A DNA stretch of 64,000 bases from Candidatus Pseudothioglobus singularis PS1 (GCF_001281385.1 NZ_CP006911.1:496001-560000), one strand, 5' to 3'; counted from the stretch's first letter, positions 52,693 through 63,092 are shown. A program made the numbers and translations. Notes: generated by a model not told the origin, from the sequence alone.

Positions 52693-55600
52693 ATGGAAGC
52701 ATTTTTAGAGTTTTTAGTCAAGCAAAAAAAGTTTGCAATTGTATTTTCACTTGCCTTCATTGCTATTGGTGTTTTATCAGTTGTTGGGATGCAAAGAGAT
52801 CAGTTCCCTACGGTTGACTTTGAAGTGTTGAGTGTGACTACTGCTTATCCTGGAGCTTCCCCTGAAGATGTAGAGAAAAAAGTTACAAATATTATCGAAG
52901 ATGAATTACTAGGCGTCAGTGGAATTAAAGAAATTACATCTTCGTCTCGGGAAGGACTTTCATCGATTATTGTTACACTTGAAGCAGATTTAAAAGATGT
53001 CACCACTGTTAAGAATGATGTTCGGAATGCAGTAAATCGTGTCAAATCATTTCCTGAAGAAGTAACAGACTTGCCTGCAGTTGTTGATTTTAATGTCAGT
53101 GACTTTCCAGTTCTTACTGTCAATATTGACAGTACATCGGGAAATTTTGATCAGGCGAGACAAATTACAGACGAACTTCAGGTTTCATTGTCTAGAATTA
53201 AAGGTGTTGCCGCAGTTGATAATCCAAGCTACCTTGAAAGTGAAATACAGATAAAGGTCAATCCTGTTAAGCTTGATAAATTTAACATGTCTATTAATGA
53301 GGTTATAGCTGCAATCTCAAGTCGAAATGCACGCTTTACTGTAGGTGGAAATAATCAAGAGAGTCTTGAGAAAAACATTGTAATTCTCTCTGAATTTGAG
53401 AGTATTGATGATATTAAAAATGTAGTCATAAAGTCAAGTTTTGATGGACCTGTCATTAGGTTGGGCGATATTGCTGAGGTTTTTAGAGGACAAGAAGAAG
53501 AAATGTCCATTACGCGAGTTAATGGAACTAAAGGTTTTGTCCTCCAGGTTAGAAAACAGGCTCAAGCGGATATTATTAGAACAGTTAAAAGAGTAAGAGA
53601 AAAAGTTTCAGAGATTCAAGTTAATATTCCAGATGATATCAATATTTTTTATACAGATGACTCGTCAGAGGCAGTTGAAAATAGACTCGATATTATTATT
53701 AAAAATGGCTATATTGGCCTTGCATTAGTTTTAGTTGTTTTGGGCATCTTCCTTTCGATTAAGACGGCATTTTGGGTTGCTGTGAGTATTCCAGTAACAC
53801 TTCTAGGAACAGTATTCGGGCTCGGTCTAACTGGTAATACGATAAATCTTATTTCACTTTCTGGGTTTATCCTTGTTCTTGGTATCGTTGTGGATGATAG
53901 CATCGTCATTGCTGAGAGTATTCATCATTACAAATCCAAAGAAGGGAGTCTATACAAAAATGTAGTAACAGGTTTAAAGCGAGTCATTTTGCCTGTAATT
54001 ACAACGATTATTTCAACCATGCTTGTCATGTCTTCTTTTTTCCTAATGGGTGGAGTCTTAGGAAAATTTATTTATGTACTTCCTGTAGTAGTAATTTTTG
54101 CTCTCGGAATATCTTTTCTTGAAATCACTTTTGCTTTGCCTGCTCATTTAGCAACTCCAAATAAAAGTGGAAAACAAAAAACCTGGTTTATACCTGTTGA
54201 AAATTTCTACAATAAATGCATGTACCGCTTTCTAAGATGGCGCTACTTAATTGTTCCTATTTTTATTGCCTTACTTGTTTATTCAGCAATGTTTGCAATG
54301 AAAAATATTCCATTTAATTTATTTCCTTCAAGGGGTGCAACAGTAATGTTTGCTAACATTGAAGCACCCAATGGAAGCTCAGCCTCTTACACCGAGAATA
54401 TTGTTATTGACGTTGAAAATCTAATTGTTAGCGAGATTGGTGATGATCTCAAGTCTTACACTAGTAAAGTTGGTGCCTACTTCACAAATAAGGCGGATAT
54501 TGAAATTGCTCTATCTCCTACAAGTGATCGTGAGAGAACTGCAGAAGATATGCAAGAAAAACTTAAAGAATTAGTCAAGAGTGTTGAAGGTGCTGAAGAA
54601 ATTAAAATTTCATTACTTAGACCTGGACCACCTCAAGGCGCAGATATTGAGGTAACTCTTGTATCTGATAATGATTCTCAGAGAGCTCTTGCTGCCGATA
54701 GACTTGAAGAGATTCTAAAAACAATTAAGGGTGTTGATAATATCAACCGTAACGATGAGATCGGAAAGCCTAGAATTGAAACAGTACTTGATTTTGATGA
54801 GATGGCGCGTTTAGGTGTTGATTATTCTTCTGTATATCGTCATCTTAGGACCGCTTTTTCAGGGTCATATGTGACTGATGCAACAATTGCTGGGAAGGAT
54901 GAGGATATTAGGATTTATATTGGTGAGAATGATTACACTGAAAACTTTATTAAAAATACTTCAGTTAAAAATCGTCAAGGCAACTCAATCCCAATGAGTC
55001 AGTTTTCAACTCTACGAGAAATTGCTGGTGAGCCTGACTACAACCACTTAGATGGTGATCGCTCTATAAAAGTTACTGCAAGTATTGCTGATGGGCGCCC
55101 TAGAGGAAGGCCAAGTAGTGTTCAGAAAGATCAAAGTGAAAATCAAAACACTGGTGAGCTCCAATCCCTAGACCAAAAACCTGAGGGAGCTCCAAAAGCA
55201 AGAGGGGGACGACCGCCTTCTAAGACAATAATATTAGCGCAGGCATTAAAAGAGCTCAATGCTGCAGTTGATTATCCACAAGTTTCAGTTATTACTGCTG
55301 GAGGAGCGCAAGAGTCTATAGATTCGCTTCAAGACTTTCTGAGGGCTTTCGTTGTTGCAATATGTGGCATTTATCTTTTATTGGCAATACTCTTTAACTC
55401 ATATTCACAGCCAATGCTTGTATTAGCTGCAGTTCCATTTTCTTTAATTGGAGTTGTTTGGGCATTTTATTTTCATGGTGAGCCACTAAGTTTCTTTGCA
55501 TTGACAGGCTCATTAGCCTTAATGGGAGTAATTGTAAATGACTCTTTAGTAATGGTAAGTCACTTAAACTATATCAAAGCAAAGAGCGCAGAACTTGAAG

Positions 55601-55878
55601 ACAAAATCGTCTGGATAGCGCGAGGCTCTAGAGATCGTCTTAGAGCGGTAGTATTAACTACTTTAACGACGATGGCTGGTGTATTGCCACTTGCATATGG
55701 TATTGGTGGTACAGATGTGTTCTTGCAGCCAATGGTTCTTGCTCTTGGTTATGGCCTAATATTTGGAACAGTTTTAACTTTAATCTTGCTTCCATGTATG
55801 TACATGATGAACTATGACTTTATCAATATGCTTGGAAGGATAAGAGCTAAGTTTTCTAGGAAGAAAACTACAGCTTAA
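52693..55878 (+). CDS. RND-family efflux transporter (AcrB/HAE-1-like)
   Basis: 1061 residues with the usual twelve-helix, two-loop layout: helix 1 at about 12-32, helices 2-6 around 335-480, helix 7 near 525, and 8-12 around 880-1045. The proton-relay Asp pair is in GIVVDDSIVIAE near residue 400, and PYPGASPEDVEKKV-like sequence follows helix 1. Close relatives pump drugs, detergents or bile-type compounds with a membrane-fusion protein and TolC; neither is adjacent here. A Gly/Pro/Arg-rich insert of about 42 residues (near 800-841) interrupts the second periplasmic loop. It ends one base before convergent ruvA. Confidence 0.9.
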   Translation: MEAFLEFLVKQKKFAIVFSLAFIAIGVLSVVGMQRDQFPTVDFEVLSVTTAYPGASPEDVEKKVTNIIEDELLGVSGIKEITSSSREGLSSIIVTLEADLKDVTTVKNDVRNAVNRVKSFPEEVTDLPAVVDFNVSDFPVLTVNIDSTSGNFDQARQITDELQVSLSRIKGVAAVDNPSYLESEIQIKVNPVKLDKFNMSINEVIAAISSRNARFTVGGNNQESLEKNIVILSEFESIDDIKNVVIKSSFDGPVIRLGDIAEVFRGQEEEMSITRVNGTKGFVLQVRKQAQADIIRTVKRVREKVSEIQVNIPDDINIFYTDDSSEAVENRLDIIIKNGYIGLALVLVVLGIFLSIKTAFWVAVSIPVTLLGTVFGLGLTGNTINLISLSGFILVLGIVVDDSIVIAESIHHYKSKEGSLYKNVVTGLKRVILPVITTIISTMLVMSSFFLMGGVLGKFIYVLPVVVIFALGISFLEITFALPAHLATPNKSGKQKTWFIPVENFYNKCMYRFLRWRYLIVPIFIALLVYSAMFAMKNIPFNLFPSRGATVMFANIEAPNGSSASYTENIVIDVENLIVSEIGDDLKSYTSKVGAYFTNKADIEIALSPTSDRERTAEDMQEKLKELVKSVEGAEEIKISLLRPGPPQGADIEVTLVSDNDSQRALAADRLEEILKTIKGVDNINRNDEIGKPRIETVLDFDEMARLGVDYSSVYRHLRTAFSGSYVTDATIAGKDEDIRIYIGENDYTENFIKNTSVKNRQGNSIPMSQFSTLREIAGEPDYNHLDGDRSIKVTASIADGRPRGRPSSVQKDQSENQNTGELQSLDQKPEGAPKARGGRPPSKTIILAQALKELNAAVDYPQVSVITAGGAQESIDSLQDFLRAFVVAICGIYLLLAILFNSYSQPMLVLAAVPFSLIGVVWAFYFHGEPLSFFALTGSLALMGVIVNDSLVMVSHLNYIKAKSAELEDKIVWIARGSRDRLRAVVLTTLTTMAGVLPLAYGIGGTDVFLQPMVLALGYGLIFGTVLTLILLPCMYMMNYDFINMLGRIRAKFSRKKTTA

Positions 55879-56472
55879 TTATTTATTTTGAAGTGCTAAG
55901 CGAATCAATTGCTCAGTTGAAAGATCTTGGTCATCAATTTTTGAAACCATTCTATTGGCTTCTTTTGTTTTAAAGCCAAGAGATTGAAGCGCCTCTATAG
56001 CCTGTTTAGAATTAGGGTTATTTCTTTGATCCATCTGATTAGTGGCTTCTGGGCTTCCAACTAATTCTAACTTAACAAGTCTGTCTTGTAGTTCAACGAT
56101 GAGCTTAAGGGCAGTTTTTTTACCAATTCCTGGAGTTTTTGCAAGAAGGTCCGCATCTTCTGTTGAGATACACTCAATTAAAGATTTGACAGTTAAATGA
56201 GAGAGAATAGCTAGAGCGACTTTAGGCCCAACACCATTCACTCGTATTAACTCTCTAAAAATATTTTTTTCATCTTTAGTAATAAAGCCGAATAAAGTAT
56301 GCCCATCCTCTTTAATGCTAAGATGAGTAAATAATAAAACATCCTCAGATAAATTATCAAGTTGATAGAATGTGGACATTGGGCAAAGTACTTCATATCC
56401 AATACCACCAACCTCAAGAATCACCTCGGGTGGATTCTTACTGATAATTGTTCCTTTTAGATGTCCAATCAT
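55879..56472 (-). CDS. ruvA: Holliday junction DNA helicase subunit RuvA
   Basis: 197 residues. Domain I is [31 protein letters not shown]; domain II has two helix-hairpin-helix motifs ([17 protein letters not shown] and [19 protein letters not shown]); domain III (about 150-197) binds RuvB. It tetramerises on four-way junctions. Its start overlaps the leuD stop by four bases, placing it in the leucine operon rather than with ruvB or ruvC. Confidence 0.95.
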   Translation of the reverse strand: MIGHLKGTIISKNPPEVILEVGGIGYEVLCPMSTFYQLDNLSEDVLLFTHLSIKEDGHTLFGFITKDEKNIFRELIRVNGVGPKVALAILSHLTVKSLIECISTEDADLLAKTPGIGKKTALKLIVELQDRLVKLELVGSPEATNQMDQRNNPNSKQAIEALQSLGFKTKEANRMVSKIDDQDLSTEQLIRLALQNK

Positions 56473-57083
56473 AGCCAGGGGTATTTCGCAAAATGCGCTG
56501 TTTCAAATATGCGAATTTGATTTTCGTTCTGTAATGTTAAACCAATATCATCGAGTCCATTGATTAGTCTTCGCTTTCTTTCAGGGTCCACCTCAAATTC
56601 AAACGAATTTTGATCAATCTTTACAATTTGCTTTTCTAGGTCAATATTTATAAGTCCTGAATAACTGAATAAGCTATCAACAATTTCACTACTCAATACT
56701 ATTGGAAGAACACCATTCTTAAAACAATTGTTATAGAATATATCAGCAAAACTGGGGGCAATAATTGCTCTAAAGCCATAATCTTCTAAAGCCCAAGGTG
56801 CATGTTCTCTAGAAGAGCCACATCCAAAGTTGCGTCTTGTTAATAATATTTGTGCACCAGAGTAGGTTGGGTTGTTTAAAACAAAGTCTGGATTAATTGG
56901 ACGGATTGAATTATCCATGCCTGGCTCTCCATGATCAAGATAGCGCCATTCATCAAATAGATTTGGACCAAAACCACTTCTTTTAATTGATTTTAGAAAT
57001 TGTTTTGGAATAATTGCATCTGTATCAATATTAGCACGATCAAGTGGCATAGCAATTGAGTTAATTGAGCTAAATTTTTTCAT
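56469..57083 (-). CDS. leuD: 3-isopropylmalate dehydratase small subunit
   Basis: 204 residues. [32 protein letters not shown] and the swivelling-domain motif [20 protein letters not shown] are diagnostic, followed by [17 protein letters not shown]. With LeuC it isomerises 2- to 3-isopropylmalate in leucine synthesis. It overlaps leuC and ruvA by four bases each. leuB, normally next, is missing from the operon. Confidence 0.95.
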   Translation of the reverse strand: MKKFSSINSIAMPLDRANIDTDAIIPKQFLKSIKRSGFGPNLFDEWRYLDHGEPGMDNSIRPINPDFVLNNPTYSGAQILLTRRNFGCGSSREHAPWALEDYGFRAIIAPSFADIFYNNCFKNGVLPIVLSSEIVDSLFSYSGLINIDLEKQIVKIDQNSFEFEVDPERKRRLINGLDDIGLTLQNENQIRIFETAHFAKYPWL

Positions 57084-58483
57084 GAGCTTACTCCAGAAAA
57101 ATGGCCAGCAATTGCACTAGCTGCTGCAATAGCAGGGCTTACAAGATGTGTAAAAGAGCCTTGACCTTGACGCCCTTCAAAATTTCTATTAGATGTGCTT
57201 GCACACCTCTCACCAACTTCTAATTTATCTGCATTCATTGCAAGACACATTGAGCAGCCTGGCTCTCGCCATTCAAATCCAGCATCTTTGAAAATTAGAT
57301 CAAGACCTTCTTCTTCAGCTTGTTTTTTTACAAGTCCAGAGCCTGGAACGACAAGTGCTAATTTAATATTACTTGCAATTTTTTTACCCTTCGCAACTGA
57401 AGCAGCAATTCTTAAATCTTCTATTCTAGAATTTGTGCAAGAACCAATAAACACTTTATCTATGGTTACTGAACTCATTGCAGTATTTGGTTTTAAGTGA
57501 ATATATTCAAGAGCAGTTCTAATACTGTCTGCCTTTATAGCATCTTTTTCATTTTTAGGATCAGGTGTTGATCCGTTTATATCAACAACCATTTCTGGCG
57601 ATGTTCCCCAAGTGACTTGTGGTTTAATGAGACTTGCATCAATCAGTATAGACTCATCAAAATGAGATCCACTGTCACTATGAAGAGTTTGCCAATACTC
57701 AAGGGCTAGTCGCCAGTTTTCACCTGTCGGTGAAAACGGTCTGCCCTCTACATAATCAATTGTTTTATTATCAACTGCCACCAGTCCAACCTTCGCTCCT
57801 GCTTCAATTGACATATTACAAAGCGTCATTCTTCCTTCGATGCTCATATTTTCAATTGTTGATCCACAGAACTCTATTGCAAATCCTGTTCCACCTGCAG
57901 TTCCAATTTTTCCAATGACATAAAGTGCAATGTCTTTGGCAGTAACATCAATACCTAAGTCACCATTAATTTCTATTTTCATATTCTTTGCTTTGTTTTG
58001 CCATAGACAGCCAGTCGCTAAAACATGTTCAACTTCAGAAGTTCCAATGCCAAATGCTAAAGCTCCAAGTGCACCATGGGTTGTCGTATGAGAGTCACCG
58101 CAAACAATACTCATGCCAGGTAGAGTTGCCCCTTGTTCAGGACCAATTACATGAACTATGCCTTGACGGATATCATTCATTTGAATTTCGTTAATATCAA
58201 ATGACTCACAGTTTTTATCTAAAGTTTCAACCTGAAGTCTAGAAATTGGATCAGTAATGCTACTTACTCCGCTTGATCTATCAGTTGTGGGAACATTGTG
58301 ATCTGGGACAGCTAGATTTGCTTTTTTACGCCAGATTTTTCTACCTGTTAAGGTTAAACCCTCAAAAGCTTGGGGAGAAGTAACTTCATGAATTAGTTGA
58401 CGATCAATATAGATAAGCGTTGAACCATCTTGTTCTAAAACTTTATGGGCGCTCATTAGTTTATCGTAGAGTGTTTGAGGCAT
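57080..58483 (-). CDS. leuC: 3-isopropylmalate dehydratase large subunit
   Basis: 467 residues from the ATG at 58483 ([15 protein letters not shown], the family start); an ATG four codons earlier is less likely. It is an aconitase-type enzyme with a 4Fe-4S cluster whose cysteines lie in [13 protein letters not shown] and [41 protein letters not shown] is another signature. It is the first gene of leuC-leuD-ruvA and is divergent from the asnB-like gene. Confidence 0.95.
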   Translation of the reverse strand: MPQTLYDKLMSAHKVLEQDGSTLIYIDRQLIHEVTSPQAFEGLTLTGRKIWRKKANLAVPDHNVPTTDRSSGVSSITDPISRLQVETLDKNCESFDINEIQMNDIRQGIVHVIGPEQGATLPGMSIVCGDSHTTTHGALGALAFGIGTSEVEHVLATGCLWQNKAKNMKIEINGDLGIDVTAKDIALYVIGKIGTAGGTGFAIEFCGSTIENMSIEGRMTLCNMSIEAGAKVGLVAVDNKTIDYVEGRPFSPTGENWRLALEYWQTLHSDSGSHFDESILIDASLIKPQVTWGTSPEMVVDINGSTPDPKNEKDAIKADSIRTALEYIHLKPNTAMSSVTIDKVFIGSCTNSRIEDLRIAASVAKGKKIASNIKLALVVPGSGLVKKQAEEEGLDLIFKDAGFEWREPGCSMCLAMNADKLEVGERCASTSNRNFEGRQGQGSFTHLVSPAIAAASAIAGHFSGVSS

Positions 58484-58614
58484 TATTGATAACAATACTT
58501 GATAAAATGACTATTTTACATTTCTAAGATAACCTTCATTATAGAAATAATCAAAAGTGTCTATATGTTGGATATTAAATTTATTTTAGTTTTTACGCTT
58601 TAGGGTTTAATTTT

Positions 58615-60387
58615 ATGTGTGGGATTTGCGGCCAGTTTCGCTTTGATGGAAAAAAAGTTTCTTCAAAGTCTTTAGATATGATGATGTCCAAACTTGCCCG
58701 ACGAGGACCTGATTCTAGTGGTAAATGGATTGAAGGCGCAATTGGTTTCGGACATCAGCGTCTCAGTATTATTGATTTATCAAATTTAGGCTCTCAGCCA
58801 ATGGTTGATGAAAAGCTTGGATTAACACTTGTTTTTAATGGAACGATTTATAACTATAAATCACTTCGAGCTTTATTAATTAGTCTTGGCTATACTTTTT
58901 TTTCAAATTCTGATACTGAAGTGATCATAAAAGCATACCATTGCTGGGGCGTGGGATGTCTTGAGCGTTTAGATGGTATGTTTGCTTTTGCAATTTGGGA
59001 TGACGCCTCTCAAAAGCTATTTATTGCAAGAGATAGGATGGGAATTAAGCCATTCTATTTTAATACTTCTAGTAAGGCGTTTACATTTGCTTCCAACTCT
59101 CAAGCGCTTCTCACGCAGGATCTTGATAAAAGTATAAACCCTGTTGCTCTTCAGCAGCAACTCTCTTTGCATGGTGTTGTGCCTGCTCCAAATACAATTA
59201 TTAATGGCATTCAAAAATTAAAACCAGGCACATTTATTATTTTAAATTCTGATGGTCAAATTCAAGAAAAAACATACTGGAGTCCCAGCGCAAATAGACC
59301 TTCAGAGAATATTTCTGATCAAGAGTATATTGAGAGAACACATGAGCTCTTGACTGCAGCTGTTACAAAAAGGATGGATGCATCTGATGTTCCAATTGGA
59401 GTTTTACTCTCTGGTGGCCTTGATTCGTCTCTTATTGTGGCATTACTTAAAGAAGCTGGTCATGAAGATATTCGAACTTTTTCGATTGGTTTCGAAGATA
59501 TTGATGATGAGGCTGGAAGTGAATTTGAATACTCTGATCAAATTGTTTCTCGATTTAAGACTCAGCATCAAAAGTATAAGATCAGTAATCAAGAGGTACT
59601 TCCAAGATTGTCAGAGGCAGTTATGAATATGTCTGAGCCAATGGTTGGTCAAGATGCTGTAGCTTTTTATCTCCTATCAGAACAGGTTTCAAAGCACACT
59701 AAGGTGGTACTTTCAGGGCAAGGAGCCGATGAAGCTTTTGCTGGATATTTTTGGTATCCAAGAATGGCTAAAGAAAATGGTAGTGACATTGAGCGCTTTT
59801 CTAGACATTATGTTGATAGACCGCACAAGGAGTATTTAAAAACTGTTGCATCTCAATATCAAGGAGAAAACCACACACATAATTGGTTAAATAAAGAATT
59901 TTCTAAACCTGGCGCTGACTCTTTTATAGATAAAGTGTTTAGGACTGATATGACTCGGTTGATAGTCGATGATCCTGTTAAACGAGTTGATAATATGACT
60001 ATGGCATGGGGGCTAGAGGCTAGAGTTCCATTTATGGATACTGAGCTTGTTGAATGGGCGCTATCTATCCCTCCAAATCTTAAGATGAGAGAAGAGGGCA
60101 AGTATCCATTAAAAGATATTTCTAGGGGGCTATTGCCAGACTCTGTTATTGATCGAAAAAAAGGTTATTTCCCAATGCCAGCGTTGAAATATATTCAGGG
60201 CGAATTTCTGGAATTTATGTCTGATATACTTCTATCACGCGCATGCATCAATAGAGGTATTTTTGACAAACAATATATCAATAAAATAATTGATTCACCA
60301 AGAGATTATATGACTGCATTGAATGGCTCTAGACTCTGGCACTTAGCATTACTCGAGTATTGGTTTCAAATTAATGTGGACAAATAA
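58615..60387 (+). CDS. Asparagine-synthetase-like amidotransferase, NAGGN-type
   Basis: 590 residues. The mature N-terminus starts with the nucleophile Cys2 (MCGICGQFRFDG), then RRGPDSSGKW and the glutaminase-domain segment LVFNGTIYNYKSLR. The synthetase domain has the PP-loop GVLLSGGLDSSLIVALL near 260 and VVLSGQGADEAFAGYFWYP near 370. The details (VVPAPNTII, SEPMVGQDAVAFYLLS, FWYPRM, the C-terminal GYFPMPALKYI) recall N-acetylglutaminylglutamine amidotransferase, which makes an osmolyte dipeptide, more than AsnB proper. The expected partner (ngg-type acetyltransferase/ligase) is not next to it. An ordinary asparagine synthetase remains possible. It is followed at four bases by rnhA. Confidence 0.8.
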   Translation: MCGICGQFRFDGKKVSSKSLDMMMSKLARRGPDSSGKWIEGAIGFGHQRLSIIDLSNLGSQPMVDEKLGLTLVFNGTIYNYKSLRALLISLGYTFFSNSDTEVIIKAYHCWGVGCLERLDGMFAFAIWDDASQKLFIARDRMGIKPFYFNTSSKAFTFASNSQALLTQDLDKSINPVALQQQLSLHGVVPAPNTIINGIQKLKPGTFIILNSDGQIQEKTYWSPSANRPSENISDQEYIERTHELLTAAVTKRMDASDVPIGVLLSGGLDSSLIVALLKEAGHEDIRTFSIGFEDIDDEAGSEFEYSDQIVSRFKTQHQKYKISNQEVLPRLSEAVMNMSEPMVGQDAVAFYLLSEQVSKHTKVVLSGQGADEAFAGYFWYPRMAKENGSDIERFSRHYVDRPHKEYLKTVASQYQGENHTHNWLNKEFSKPGADSFIDKVFRTDMTRLIVDDPVKRVDNMTMAWGLEARVPFMDTELVEWALSIPPNLKMREEGKYPLKDISRGLLPDSVIDRKKGYFPMPALKYIQGEFLEFMSDILLSRACINRGIFDKQYINKIIDSPRDYMTALNGSRLWHLALLEYWFQINVDK

Positions 60388-60390
60388 ATA

Positions 60391-60828
60391 ATGGAAAATA
60401 TTGTAATTTATACAGATGGTGGATGTAGAGGTAACCCGGGTGTTGGTGGATGGGGAGTATGGCTTCGTTATAGAGATCATGATAAAAAATTAAAAGGTTC
60501 AGAGCTGAATACAACCAATAATAAAATGGAATTAACTGCAGCCATAAAGGCACTGGAGGCAGTGAAATCATCTGAAATATCAATTGATTTATATACAGAT
60601 TCTAAGTATGTTATCCAAGGTATAAATGATTGGATTGATGGCTGGAAATCTAAAGGATGGAAAACATCTGGCAAAAAACCAGTAAAGAACGTCGAGCTTT
60701 GGAAGCGACTAGATACCCTTAATCAGAAATACAGTGTGAACTGGCACTGGGTTAAAGGTCACAGTGACGACCCTGGAAATGATATGGCTGATCTTTTGGC
60801 TAATCAGGCTATGGATGAACTCATTTAA
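60391..60828 (+). CDS. rnhA: Ribonuclease HI
   Basis: 145 residues. The catalytic carboxylates are Asp9 ([11 protein letters not shown]), Glu47 (NNKMELTAA), Asp70 (YTDSKYV) and Asp134 (NDMADLLAN), with His124 in [11 protein letters not shown]. The basic handle region of E. coli RNase HI is present ([20 protein letters not shown]). It removes RNA from RNA-DNA hybrids. Convergent with the ferritin-like gene, overlapping by 8 bp. dnaQ, its common neighbour, is absent. Confidence 0.96.
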   Translation: MENIVIYTDGGCRGNPGVGGWGVWLRYRDHDKKLKGSELNTTNNKMELTAAIKALEAVKSSEISIDLYTDSKYVIQGINDWIDGWKSKGWKTSGKKPVKNVELWKRLDTLNQKYSVNWHWVKGHSDDPGNDMADLLANQAMDELI

Positions 60829-61621
60829 TAATTAATAGTTCGGGATGCTCTAAATAATCTAATTCACTTTGACTGAAGTCTGAGAGCAGTCTTGCTTCAA
60901 TATTAAATGGCCCACGTAAATTTGTTCCAATATGTTTTTTTATTAACTGGTCAAAAGTTTTAATGGGATCAATCTTCCTCTTTTTGCATAAATATTGATA
61001 CCAAAAGTTTCCAATCTTTACATGCCCAATTTCATCTTCAAAAATAATATCTAATATTGAAACCATTTCGTTGTACTTTGAGCCGCTAAATTTTTTTTTG
61101 ATGCTCGGAGTGACATCCAATCCTCTTGCTTCAAGAACCCTTGGAACTAGCGCCATTCTTGCCAATACATCATAGTCAGTTTCAACTGTCATTTGCCATA
61201 AGCCATTATGAGCATCGAAATCTCCATATTGATATTCTAGGCTCTCAAGATATTTTCTTAGAAGTGTAAAGTGATAGGATTCCTCAATGGCAACTTTAAT
61301 CCAGTCATCATAGTATTCAATTGGCATCTCTTGAAATCTGTAAATTGCATCAAGCGCTAAATTGATTGCATTGAACTCAATGTGACAAATGGCATGAATA
61401 TTTTTTATCATGCCTAGTTCAGACTTATCTCTTTTTGGAGCTCCATTAAAATTAACTAAGGTTGGCTTTTGGGGTCGACCAGGAATTGGAATTTTTTTAA
61501 TCTTGCATTTTGGATAGGCATCTTTCAGACCCTTATAATGAATAAGTTTACTAGTTAAAATTACTTTCTCACTCACATCATTGCAGATTAGAGCATCATA
61601 TGCTAGTCTAAAAAGAGACAT
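60821..61621 (-). CDS. DUF455 ferritin-like protein
   Basis: 266 residues. The four-helix ferritin-like core (about 75-215) carries the di-metal ligands in [37 protein letters not shown], and [17 protein letters not shown] (E..H pairs typical of diiron sites), with [13 protein letters not shown] between them. The N-terminal part ends [12 protein letters not shown], also family-typical. Members are uncharacterised; some sit next to tRNA or rRNA modification genes, as here with rluE (14-bp overlap). An oxygen-activating hydroxylase role is plausible but unproven. Confidence 0.82.
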   Translation of the reverse strand: MSLFRLAYDALICNDVSEKVILTSKLIHYKGLKDAYPKCKIKKIPIPGRPQKPTLVNFNGAPKRDKSELGMIKNIHAICHIEFNAINLALDAIYRFQEMPIEYYDDWIKVAIEESYHFTLLRKYLESLEYQYGDFDAHNGLWQMTVETDYDVLARMALVPRVLEARGLDVTPSIKKKFSGSKYNEMVSILDIIFEDEIGHVKIGNFWYQYLCKKRKIDPIKTFDQLIKKHIGTNLRGPFNIEARLLSDFSQSELDYLEHPELLIIK

Positions 61622-62138
61622 ATGAGCCCACTTTAATATTTCCTAGTTTCCATCGATCAACGCTTATTCTAATTAATCTGAGAGTAGGAAAGCCAACGCA
61701 TGCAGTCATCCTCCTCACTTGACGATTTCTTCCTTCACTAATTGAGATTTCAATCCAGGAGGTTGGTATATTTTTTCTTTTTCGAATTGGATTTGATCTA
61801 TCCCAAAGCCAATCTGGCTCTTCAATTTTTTTAATACTGGCTGGCTTTGTCATTCCATCTTTAAGCTTAACTCCTTTTTCTAGAGCAGAAGTTGCGGTAT
61901 TTGTTATCTCTCCTTCAACCTGCACAACATAGGTTTTTATTTTCTTATATTTTGGATCAGAGACGCGATTTTGAAGATAGCCGTCATCAGTTAGTATGAC
62001 CAAGCCCTCGGAGTCTTTATCGAGTCTACCCACTGGATATATATCTGGAATATTTACATAATTTGCTAATGTATCCCCCTCACCACTAAACTGGCATATC
62101 ACTCCAAATGGTTTATTAAATGCTATAACTTTAGCCAT
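61608..62138 (-). CDS. rluE: 23S rRNA pseudouridine synthase, RluE-like
   Basis: 176 residues from the ATG at 62138, whose product starts [19 protein letters not shown] as in RluE; an ATG eight codons earlier lies in the ratA gene. The catalytic Asp is in YPVGRLDKDSEGLVILTDDG near residue 41. There is no S4 domain, as in RluE, which modifies U2457 of 23S rRNA. EGRNRQVRRMTACVGFPTLRLIRISV is the conserved C-terminal segment. It overlaps ratA by 8 bp and the DUF455 gene by 14 bp. Confidence 0.88.
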   Translation of the reverse strand: MAKVIAFNKPFGVICQFSGEGDTLANYVNIPDIYPVGRLDKDSEGLVILTDDGYLQNRVSDPKYKKIKTYVVQVEGEITNTATSALEKGVKLKDGMTKPASIKKIEEPDWLWDRSNPIRKRKNIPTSWIEISISEGRNRQVRRMTACVGFPTLRLIRISVDRWKLGNIKVGSYVSF

Positions 62139-62562
62139 AAACAATTTTTGCTCTATCAACAAAAGCGTCTAATTGTGAGTTGGCAATACTTTTAAATACA
62201 GGGGAGATTGTCATGTCGAGTAGCATTGATTTAAAGCTAAATTCAAGTTCTAGATGGACCTTTGCAGCATTTTCACCAAGCGATTCAAATCGCCACTCCC
62301 CAGAAAGCTCATCGAAAGGGCCATCCAGTAGTTTCATTTCTATCGACTGAAATGGAGTTAAAGTATTGATCGTTGTAAATGTTTGTTTAAAGCCACTTTT
62401 ATTAATCTGAACTGAGGCAGTGATTTGATTACCAGATTCATTTAAAATAGAGGAAGAGTCACACCAGTTTAAAAATTGAGAATAGTCATCTATATTATTA
62501 ACTAGCTCAAACATTTGCTGAGGTGTGTATGGAACAATTGCACTTTTAGAAATACGATGCAT
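62131..62562 (-). CDS. ratA: RatA-type START-domain protein (ubiquinone-binding / ribosome-associated)
   Basis: 143 residues, one START-like (polyketide cyclase) domain starting [34 protein letters not shown] and ending [28 protein letters not shown]. coli RatA was reported as an inhibitor of 70S formation; relatives of mitochondrial Coq10 bind ubiquinone, so two roles are possible. It is divergent from smpB, the usual arrangement, but the two start codons overlap inside one CATG. Confidence 0.9.
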   Translation of the reverse strand: MHRISKSAIVPYTPQQMFELVNNIDDYSQFLNWCDSSSILNESGNQITASVQINKSGFKQTFTTINTLTPFQSIEMKLLDGPFDELSGEWRFESLGENAAKVHLELEFSFKSMLLDMTISPVFKSIANSQLDAFVDRAKIVYG

Positions 62563-63037
62563 GGCAAAAAATAAAAAAGATAATTCAAATACTATTGCTT
62601 TAAATAAAAAAGCTAGGCATGACTATTTTATCGAACAAAGTCTAGAGGCAGGTCTAAGTTTACTAGGCTGGGAAGTTAAAAGCCTTAGAGAGAATAAAGT
62701 TCAAATTAAAGAAAGCTATGTTATTTATAAAAATAATGAGCTCTTTCTTTTTGGTGCCCATATTTCTCCATTAAGATCAGCTTCAAGCCATGTAGATTGT
62801 GACCCAATTAGAACTCGAAAGCTGCTACTTAATAGACTTGAAATTAATAGATTAAGGGAAAAAATTACGCAAAAAGGAGCAACTGTTGTTCCTCTAAAAT
62901 TATATTGGGCAAGGGGTCATGTAAAGCTTGAAATCGGAGTTGCAAAAGGAAAAAAAGCACATGACAAGAGGCAAGATATTAAAGATAGAGACTGGAAACT
63001 GGATAAAGCTAGAGCACTAAAAGAGAGTAATCAATAA
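62561..63037 (+). CDS. smpB: SsrA-binding protein
   Basis: 158 residues from the ATG at 62561 ([26 protein letters not shown]); an ATG twelve codons upstream would lie within ratA. SmpB loads tmRNA on stalled ribosomes. The OB-fold has [41 protein letters not shown] and [25 protein letters not shown], and the basic tail [15 protein letters not shown] enters the mRNA channel. The tmRNA gene itself is not in the window. Confidence 0.95.
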   Translation: MAKNKKDNSNTIALNKKARHDYFIEQSLEAGLSLLGWEVKSLRENKVQIKESYVIYKNNELFLFGAHISPLRSASSHVDCDPIRTRKLLLNRLEINRLREKITQKGATVVPLKLYWARGHVKLEIGVAKGKKAHDKRQDIKDRDWKLDKARALKESNQ

Positions 63038-63063
63038 AATATAATATTTTTTTTAAATTATTT

Positions 63064-63092
63064 TTCAAATAACTTTCTTTTGATAGTACAAT
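63064..63092 (+). promoter_or_regulatory. Promoter of hup
   Basis: TTCAAA (63064-63069) and TACAAT (63087-63092) are 17 bp apart, matching four and five of six consensus bases. This would give a leader of about 118 nt before the hup start at 63217. Confidence 0.5.
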
